NCBI RefSeq assembly: GCF_001275135.1 | Contig: NZ_LFQU01000005.1 | Coordinates: forward strand, 62,001-126,000 | Reading direction: 5' to 3' | Length of the DNA: 64,000 bases | Source: Xylanibacter rarus | GTDB lineage: Bacteria; Bacteroidota; Bacteroidia; Bacteroidales; Bacteroidaceae | Part shown: positions 58,739 through 64,000 of the stretch, piece by piece | How the letters are laid out: the number at the start of each line of letters is the position of its first letter | Numbering within the stretch: position 1 is the first letter of the stretch | Made by a program: the position numbers and the translations under genes | The notes under the pieces: model-generated | The model's database searches: none | What the model saw: only the letters and a program-made list of their open reading frames with translations | Told to the model about the DNA's origin: nothing

Positions 58739-59860
58739 TTATTTCTCAAAGATCTTTATAATCTTGTCGACCACCGGCTTAGGCTTATTGCTGCGGTCGA
58801 AGAGCAGCGGATAGTTTACACGTCCGGGAACGGGGAAATCGTTAAGCCATGAACGTGTGTCTGTAACACCCCACAGTGTGACGCGCGAGATTTGTCCGCG
58901 ATGGCGATAGTAGATATTGAAAATGTCGAGATAACGCTTTTCAAACTCTTTTTCAACTGCCTCGGGAAGTCCGTTCTTATACGGATTCAGTGCATCAGCA
59001 TACTTGAAGTTCTGGCTTATCTCAGCTCCGCCAAACTTTTCAGGATTTGGCAGGACATTTACATCAAGCTCAGTAATCATCACCTTAACGCCACAGGCAG
59101 CAAAGGCATCTATCGACTTCTCGTATTCATCAAGATCGGGATATTCGAGTCCGTTGTGCGACTGCATTCCGATACCGTCAACGCGGTAGCCTTTCGACTT
59201 CAGCTCTCTGACAATACGGCAAACAGCGTCGCGCTTTGCTGGCTTTGCCAGCGAATAGTCGTTGATATAGAGTTCCGCATTTGGATCGGCCTCGTGGGCA
59301 AACTTAAATGCAAGTTCAACAAATTCAGGACCTATTATGCGATAATATGGAGAATTACGGAAGGTGCCGTCATCGTTAAATATCTCATTTACAACATCCC
59401 ATCCCAAGATACGTCCCTTGTAACGGCCTACAACTGCTGAAATATGACCGTGCATACGGTCGATGAGTACATCGCGTGAAACGGTGTCGCCACGCTCGTC
59501 GGTAAACATCCATACAGGAGGCTGAGAATGCCATACAAGGCAATGACCGATAATGGCGAGACCGTTGTCCTGACCGAATTTTACAAAGCGGTCGGCATCG
59601 TCCCAGAAGAAACGGTTTTCTTCAGGATGAATCTCCTCCCCTTTCATACAGTTTTCTGCCACAATAGAGTTAAAGTTATTCTTAACGACGTTTGTTTCAT
59701 CCGGCGTCCTGTTCCATATCTGGTCAACATTCATGGCCGCTCCGACCAGGAAGTAACGTCCCAACACATCTTTAAGAGTCTTGGTGTTTCCGGCAGAAAC
59801 GGGCAATACACTTGCCATAGCGAACATACATGCTAGCAAAAATACTACATTTCGTTTCAT
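58739..59860 (-). CDS. xynA: GH10 endo-beta-1,4-xylanase
   Basis: 373 residues, single catalytic domain. Signal MKRNVVFLLACMFAMASVLP-VSA. The (beta/alpha)8 barrel shows the GH10 landmarks: GHCLVWHSQPPVWMF, acid/base Glu159 in GWDVVNEIFND, GIGMQSH, nucleophile Glu264 in VMITELDVNVLP, and LWGVTDTRSWL. It cuts the xylan backbone in the periplasm or outside. No carbohydrate-binding module is inserted, unlike the GH10 enzymes of many SusC-linked xylan loci. Seven bases separate it from the transporter stop, so the two are co-transcribed. Confidence 0.92.
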   Translation of the reverse strand: MKRNVVFLLACMFAMASVLPVSAGNTKTLKDVLGRYFLVGAAMNVDQIWNRTPDETNVVKNNFNSIVAENCMKGEEIHPEENRFFWDDADRFVKFGQDNGLAIIGHCLVWHSQPPVWMFTDERGDTVSRDVLIDRMHGHISAVVGRYKGRILGWDVVNEIFNDDGTFRNSPYYRIIGPEFVELAFKFAHEADPNAELYINDYSLAKPAKRDAVCRIVRELKSKGYRVDGIGMQSHNGLEYPDLDEYEKSIDAFAACGVKVMITELDVNVLPNPEKFGGAEISQNFKYADALNPYKNGLPEAVEKEFEKRYLDIFNIYYRHRGQISRVTLWGVTDTRSWLNDFPVPGRVNYPLLFDRSNKPKPVVDKIIKIFEK

Positions 59861-59867
59861 TTTTATA

Positions 59868-61289
59868 TTAAGCTTTTTCAGTTGAACGTTTTTCTATTTC
59901 CATGTTTATCTTATCAATAACCTCGTCTGTAAGCTCATATTTTGAAATTATGAACATTGAAAGGCCTAACAGCAAGGCCGGAATGACAGCTACAAGCCAA
60001 AGAATACCCTGCTCTGCAAAAGCAGTCTGCGAAACAGAATTGTTCTTGTCGAAACCGACAAAAGCCAGAATAAGGCCGGGAACAACGCCTCCGAGAGCCA
60101 TACCGGCTTTATAGAATATACCGGTAAGGGCGTTTACGATGCCTGAAATACGCTTGCCATGAGTGTATTCGCCATAAGAAATAACCTCAGGAACGAGCGC
60201 CCACATATATCCCGTGGCAACGATAACTCCGGTAGACTTGATAAACTGTGCAAGATACACCAGCCATATCTGTGAACGGAGCGACGGCACCATTGAGATA
60301 ATATAAATAAGTATCATACCGAGAATGGCAACAGACAAGAAAATGTTGAACATGCCACGCTTGCCAACCTTGCGCTTGATGGCCGGAACCATAGGCATGA
60401 AAATAAATGCCGGAACTGAACCAAGAGCCATGAAGTAAGCCAGTTGGTCGGCTGAAGAGTGTATGTTGTAAATCATGTAATAAGAACCGGCAGAGTTGCC
60501 TATTGCCATCATGGCGAAAGCCGTTACAAAGAAGAAGGCAAGAATGCGCAACGGACGGTTGCGGCGGAACTCAACCCAAAGGTCGCTCACCTTAACGTCG
60601 TCGGTCTCACTCTTATCCATAACCACACGTTCCTTTGTCTGAGTGAAGCAGAACAGCAACAACACAAGACCGGCCACAGCATAGATGGCCATTGTTACGA
60701 ACCAGGCATTGGCTGATTCAACGGTATTTATCTTGCCGTCGGGCGATAATGTTGCCACAATCATAGGTATGCCATATGCAACGGCAAGTCCGCCGACGTT
60801 TGCAAGGAACATTCTTACAGACGTAAGCACGGTTATCTCCTCAGTATCGCGGGTCAGCGACGCATTAAGCGCTCCATAAGGCACATTTATCAGAGTGTAT
60901 AGCATAGACATGCCCACATAAGTGATGTATGCATAAAGCAAAGACCCGGAGAAGCCATCCCAGAAACATAATATGGCGAAGCCCGTAAGCGGCACGCCGG
61001 CCAGCAAAAGGTAAGACCTGTACTTGCCAAACCTTGGATTATGCTTATCGACATAGGTTCCTACAACAGGGTCCCAGATAACATCCACCACCCTGACAAT
61101 CAGGAACATAAATGCAGCAGCAGAAGGGTCGAGGCCATATACGTTTGTATAAAACATAAGCAGATACATCGATATGGTCTGATAAATAAGGTTTTGGGCC
61201 AAATCACCTGATCCGAAACCTATTCGCTGAAGCCACGACAGCTTGTAAAAGCCTCTCGAGGCTGCGTTTTCCATCGTGTTTGAACTCAT
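59868..61289 (-). CDS. xynD: GPH-family sugar:cation symporter
   Basis: 473 residues, twelve membrane helices. GPH features: LSWLQRIGFGSGDLAQNLIY at the start, VRVVDVIWDPVVGTYVDKHN with the conserved Asp, RFGKYRSYLLLAGVPL, and LINVPYGALNASLTRD. The second half repeats the pattern (ALVPEVISYGEYTHGKRISG). It would take up xylose oligomers with Na+ or H+ into the cytoplasm, feeding the GH43 enzyme. A close linkage of GPH transporter, GH10 and GH43 is the Prevotella xynD-xynA-xynB arrangement. Substrate inferred. Confidence 0.85.
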   Translation of the reverse strand: MSSNTMENAASRGFYKLSWLQRIGFGSGDLAQNLIYQTISMYLLMFYTNVYGLDPSAAAFMFLIVRVVDVIWDPVVGTYVDKHNPRFGKYRSYLLLAGVPLTGFAILCFWDGFSGSLLYAYITYVGMSMLYTLINVPYGALNASLTRDTEEITVLTSVRMFLANVGGLAVAYGIPMIVATLSPDGKINTVESANAWFVTMAIYAVAGLVLLLFCFTQTKERVVMDKSETDDVKVSDLWVEFRRNRPLRILAFFFVTAFAMMAIGNSAGSYYMIYNIHSSADQLAYFMALGSVPAFIFMPMVPAIKRKVGKRGMFNIFLSVAILGMILIYIISMVPSLRSQIWLVYLAQFIKSTGVIVATGYMWALVPEVISYGEYTHGKRISGIVNALTGIFYKAGMALGGVVPGLILAFVGFDKNNSVSQTAFAEQGILWLVAVIPALLLGLSMFIISKYELTDEVIDKINMEIEKRSTEKA

Positions 61290-61334
61290 CTTTTTAATTT
61301 AAATTTGTTTTGTAACTAAGGTAAACCAATTATG

Positions 61335-62516
61335 CTATTTTATTATTTTTGCGGCATACTCACCCATAACCTTATATCCTGCGGCATTAGGATGCAGCCA
61401 GTCGTCCTGCAAATCAGCCTTTAGCTTTGAAGGCTCTGAAGGATCGCGCATAAGCTTGTCAAAGTCTATCACGTCATCAAACGTTCCGCTCGTTCTTATC
61501 CACTCGTTCACTGCCTGTCGTGCAGCCTCACGGAAGAATGTAAAATAAGAATGTCCGGCAAAAGGAGTTATCGTTGCTCCATATACCTTATATCCACGTT
61601 CGCGTGCCTTCTTGGCAAGCTGCTGATAAGCCTCAATAAGCTTGGCTGCCATAGCCTCACTGTTGCCGTTGATAGAACCCAAGTCGTTGACACCCTCAAA
61701 AATCACCACAGCCGAAACGCCTCTCTGTGCCAGGATATCCCTGTCATAGCGCTGCATGGCAGGCGTACCGAGTCCACCGTTCAACACGCAGTTACCGCCA
61801 ATTCCGAGGTTAAGCACAGCCAGGTTCTGTCCGCCGGCCTGCAGGTTTGTAGCCAGGATGTCTGTCCAACGGTTCTGCATATTTGTAGTACTTCCTCTAC
61901 CGTCTGTTATCGAGTTACCCAACACGGCCACTGCACTATTTTCATTTCCGCAAATATCTATTGCTGAAATATTGTACCAGTGGTCTACCTTTATTCCTTT
62001 TGAGAAATCGCTGCCGGGCTTTGACACACCTTTAATAATATATGACGTTGTACGCGAACCGAGATGTGATGTGGCTTCTGAAGGCGTGCTGCCATAATTT
62101 ATTGTTATGGCAAGGCGCTGCAGCGGTTTAAGGTCAAACTTAACTGCATCAGACATTACAGCCTTGCCGGCTGCAATGGTAACATTGCGTTTCTTGCCAA
62201 AAGTAAGATACTTTGCAGAACTCTTGTCGATAACACACGAATCTTCTGCATCTGCGATGTAAACCGACTTGATTTCAACAGGCGTCTTGCTGTATTCGTT
62301 TGAAAGTTGAAGCCTCAAGACATCTCCACCAACCGAAACACGCACAATCTGACGCAACGACATGCCCGACAAGTCGGTCTCGGCAGGCATATCCTTTCCG
62401 GCAGCAAGCTGAGGTGCCGCTGCCCATGTGCCGGTCCACCGGTTATCCTTAACATCATTACCGGCATTGGCACTCATTGCAATGCTCAACAGAGCAACAA
62501 TAAAAAACTTTTTCAT
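61335..62516 (-). CDS. SGNH/GDSL esterase, likely acetyl xylan esterase
   Basis: 393 residues. Signal MKKFFIVALLSIAMSANAG. Residues about 25-185 are a beta-sandwich (WTGTWAAAPQLAAGK, LRQIVRVSVGGDVLRLQLSN), and residues about 195-393 the SGNH hydrolase: Ser202 in VLGNSITDG, Gly239 in LGIGGN, Asn277 in FEGVNDLG, and Asp372/His375 in DDWLHPN. In a xylan operon it would remove acetyl groups so that GH10 and GH115 enzymes can act. It is first in the leftward operon. A rhamnogalacturonan acetylesterase is a less likely alternative. Confidence 0.75.
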   Translation of the reverse strand: MKKFFIVALLSIAMSANAGNDVKDNRWTGTWAAAPQLAAGKDMPAETDLSGMSLRQIVRVSVGGDVLRLQLSNEYSKTPVEIKSVYIADAEDSCVIDKSSAKYLTFGKKRNVTIAAGKAVMSDAVKFDLKPLQRLAITINYGSTPSEATSHLGSRTTSYIIKGVSKPGSDFSKGIKVDHWYNISAIDICGNENSAVAVLGNSITDGRGSTTNMQNRWTDILATNLQAGGQNLAVLNLGIGGNCVLNGGLGTPAMQRYDRDILAQRGVSAVVIFEGVNDLGSINGNSEAMAAKLIEAYQQLAKKARERGYKVYGATITPFAGHSYFTFFREAARQAVNEWIRTSGTFDDVIDFDKLMRDPSEPSKLKADLQDDWLHPNAAGYKVMGEYAAKIIK

Positions 62517-62615
62517 GTTATTAAATATTAAAGAAACAAGCCGTCGGTGTCACAGCCTTGATGAAAAAGCAGACATCAGTCAGGCTTATACAAAATCAAA
62601 ATTATTTATCAATTG

Positions 62616-62623
62616 CAAAAATA
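62616..62623 (-). promoter_or_regulatory. -7 element of the leftward xylan operon
   Basis: TATTTTTG on the minus strand fits TAnnTTTG and lies 100 bases before the esterase ATG, leaving a sizeable 5' leader. The same TATTTTTGCA decamer serves the divergent GH115 gene. Confidence 0.55.
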
Positions 62624-62730
62624 CTCCATTGTTTTCTAAATGGGGATTATTTTCGTTACCATTGCGTTTCAATTCGTATCATCGGCAACTATTTACAACA
62701 AATAAATTAGGTTTTTTATATTTACGTAAG

Positions 62731-62738
62731 TATTTTTG
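62731..62738 (+). promoter_or_regulatory. -7 element of the GH115 gene
   Basis: TATTTTTG fits TAnnTTTG, 19 bases before the ATG. The 107 bases between the two divergent -7 elements are AT-rich and are where a xylan-responsive regulator would bind; no clear operator palindrome is seen. Confidence 0.55.
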
Positions 62739-62757
62739 CATAAAAAACCTTAGTAAT

Positions 62758-64000
62758 ATGAAAAATAAAGTAGTTACAGCATTTGTATTCTTTATCTTTT
62801 TTGCATCATTAAAAGCTTTTAGTGCAAATAGCTTTATCAGTTTTTCGGCAGGCGACATGCTGCTGAACCAGAACAATGAAGTGACTATATTTGTTGACCA
62901 AAACGACTGTAAGGGTGTGATGACGGCTGTACGCAACATGTCAACTGACATCAACAAAGTTTGCGGAGCAGACGTAAAGATCAGCACAAGCAGCAACAAC
63001 GCAAAAATCATTGTAGGCACAATAGGCCACTCTGCTGCCATAGACAAAATAATGAAACAGCGCAAGAACGACATGAAGCAGCTGAAGGGAAAACGAGAGA
63101 TGTATGTCATCACCATCGACAACGGCCAGCTGGTGATTGCCGGCAGCGACAGAAGAGGTACGATATACGGAATTTATGAACTGTCAAAACAGATTGGCGT
63201 CTCGCCATGGTACTATTGGGCAGACACTCCTATCGAACAGCACAAACATATATATATAAAAAAAGGTGTCTATACGGACGGTGAACCGGCCGTAAGATAC
63301 CGTGGAATTTTTCTCAACGATGAAGCTCCATGCCTCACAACATGGGTGAAGAACACCTTTGGCACAGAATACGGCAACCACGAGTTTTATGCAAAAGTGT
63401 TCGAACTTATACTCCGTCTGAAAGGTAACCTGCTATGGCCGGCCATGTGGGGATGGGCCTTCTACGCTGACGATGAGCTTAACAGCAAGACTGCAGACGA
63501 GATGGGAGTGATTATAGGCACATCGCACCATGAACCTATGGCACGCAACCATCAGGAATGGGCACGTAACCGTGACAAATACGGAAAGTGGAACTATAAC
63601 ACAAATCAGGAAGTACTTGACAAATTCTTTAAGGAAGGAATTGAAAGACGACAGGGTACAGAAGACATTGTAACCATCGGCATGAGAGGCGACGGTGACG
63701 AGGCAATGAGCGAGGAGTCTGACGTAGCACTGCTCGAAAAGATAATACGCAATCAAAGACAGATAATCAGTGACGTTACGAAGCAGCGGGCAGACAAGAC
63801 CCCACAGATGTGGGCATTGTATAAAGAGGTTATGGACTATTACGACAAAGGCATGAAGGTGCCGGACGACGTTACCATACTGCTGTGTGACGACAACTGG
63901 GGCAACGTAAGACGCGTGCCAAACGCAAAAGAAGCAAAACGTGCCGGAGGCTGGGGTCTGTATTACCACGTTGATTACGTTGGCGCACCGAGAAATTCAA
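62758..64000 (+). CDS. GH115 alpha-glucuronidase, N-terminal 414 residues
   Basis: ATG 62758, cut by the window end. Signal MKNKVVTAFVFFIFFASLKA-FSA. An N-terminal alpha/beta domain (VTIFVDQNDCKGVMTAVRNM, YVITIDNGQLVIAGSDRRGT-IYGIYELS, IGVSPWYYWADTP) precedes the barrel start with GH115 landmarks: RYRGIFLNDEAPCLTTWVKN, RLKGNLLWPAMWGWAFYADD, GVIIGTSHHEPMARN, IGMRGDGDEAMSEE and VTILLCDDNWGNVRRVP. It removes (4-O-methyl-)glucuronic acid side chains from glucuronoxylan, complementing the divergent xylanase operon. Full length is usually 800-950 residues. Confidence 0.9.
   Translation, partial: MKNKVVTAFVFFIFFASLKAFSANSFISFSAGDMLLNQNNEVTIFVDQNDCKGVMTAVRNMSTDINKVCGADVKISTSSNNAKIIVGTIGHSAAIDKIMKQRKNDMKQLKGKREMYVITIDNGQLVIAGSDRRGTIYGIYELSKQIGVSPWYYWADTPIEQHKHIYIKKGVYTDGEPAVRYRGIFLNDEAPCLTTWVKNTFGTEYGNHEFYAKVFELILRLKGNLLWPAMWGWAFYADDELNSKTADEMGVIIGTSHHEPMARNHQEWARNRDKYGKWNYNTNQEVLDKFFKEGIERRQGTEDIVTIGMRGDGDEAMSEESDVALLEKIIRNQRQIISDVTKQRADKTPQMWALYKEVMDYYDKGMKVPDDVTILLCDDNWGNVRRVPNAKEAKRAGGWGLYYHVDYVGAPRNS

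Overview
The window comes from a Bacteroidales genome, most likely Prevotella or a close relative. The signs are SusC/SusD pairs, lipoprotein-rich gene content, TAnnTTTG promoter elements, and a xylan cluster (GH43, GH10, GPH-type transporter, SGNH esterase, GH115) with the gene content I associate with the Prevotella bryantii xyn region. It divides into three parts.

(1) About 1-22,655: the left (early) part of a transposable, Mu-like prophage; its right part lies before base 1. From the right edge inward it has putative transposase end sites, a small gene, an S24-type repressor with a divergent operator/promoter region, a long leftward early operon (MuA-like transposase, MuB-like ATPase, DUF3164, a RecA-like ATPase, small proteins), and then head genes read rightward (TerS, TerL, gp36, portal, MuF, gpG-like, tail completion). 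From a divergent control region at 5.7-5.9 kb, protease/scaffold, capsid, amidase, holin-like, overlapping spanin-like genes, tail tube, frameshifted tail chaperone and tape measure are read leftward. The MuF head protein carries a C-terminal papain-like domain, and a short antisense gene overlaps its 3' end, which looks like a phage-borne toxin/immunity pair. The major capsid protein ends in a BACON/Ig-like domain.

(2) About 22,656-41,510: a Rhs/YD-repeat locus that has become an array. A 5'-truncated Rhs with a broken CdiA_C-like nuclease tip is followed by about 20 small AT-rich genes, almost all rightward. At least ten are lipoproteins, six are small membrane proteins, one is Imm50-like and one is an ankyrin protein. 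They are interleaved with GC-rich fragments of the Rhs core, three copies of a roughly 250-bp repeat, toxin remnants and one further Rhs C-terminus with a hydrophobic tip plus a multi-span membrane partner. This reads as a bank of orphan toxin/immunity cassettes built by recombination through core homology. The prophage end abuts, and probably truncates, its first cassette.

(3) About 41.5-64 kb: host genes. There is a secreted protein with a Por-like C-terminus; a glycan-uptake unit (beta-helix lipoprotein, SusC, SusD); a ThrE-family exporter; a large secreted beta-helix protein; an ECF sigma factor followed by a 47-residue ORF; and the xylan locus. In the xylan locus a leftward operon (SGNH esterase, GPH transporter, GH10, GH43) diverges from a GH115 alpha-glucuronidase cut by the window end. 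Extracellular GH10, esterase and GH115 would open acetylated glucuronoxylan, the transporter would import oligomers and the leaderless GH43 would finish them in the cytoplasm.
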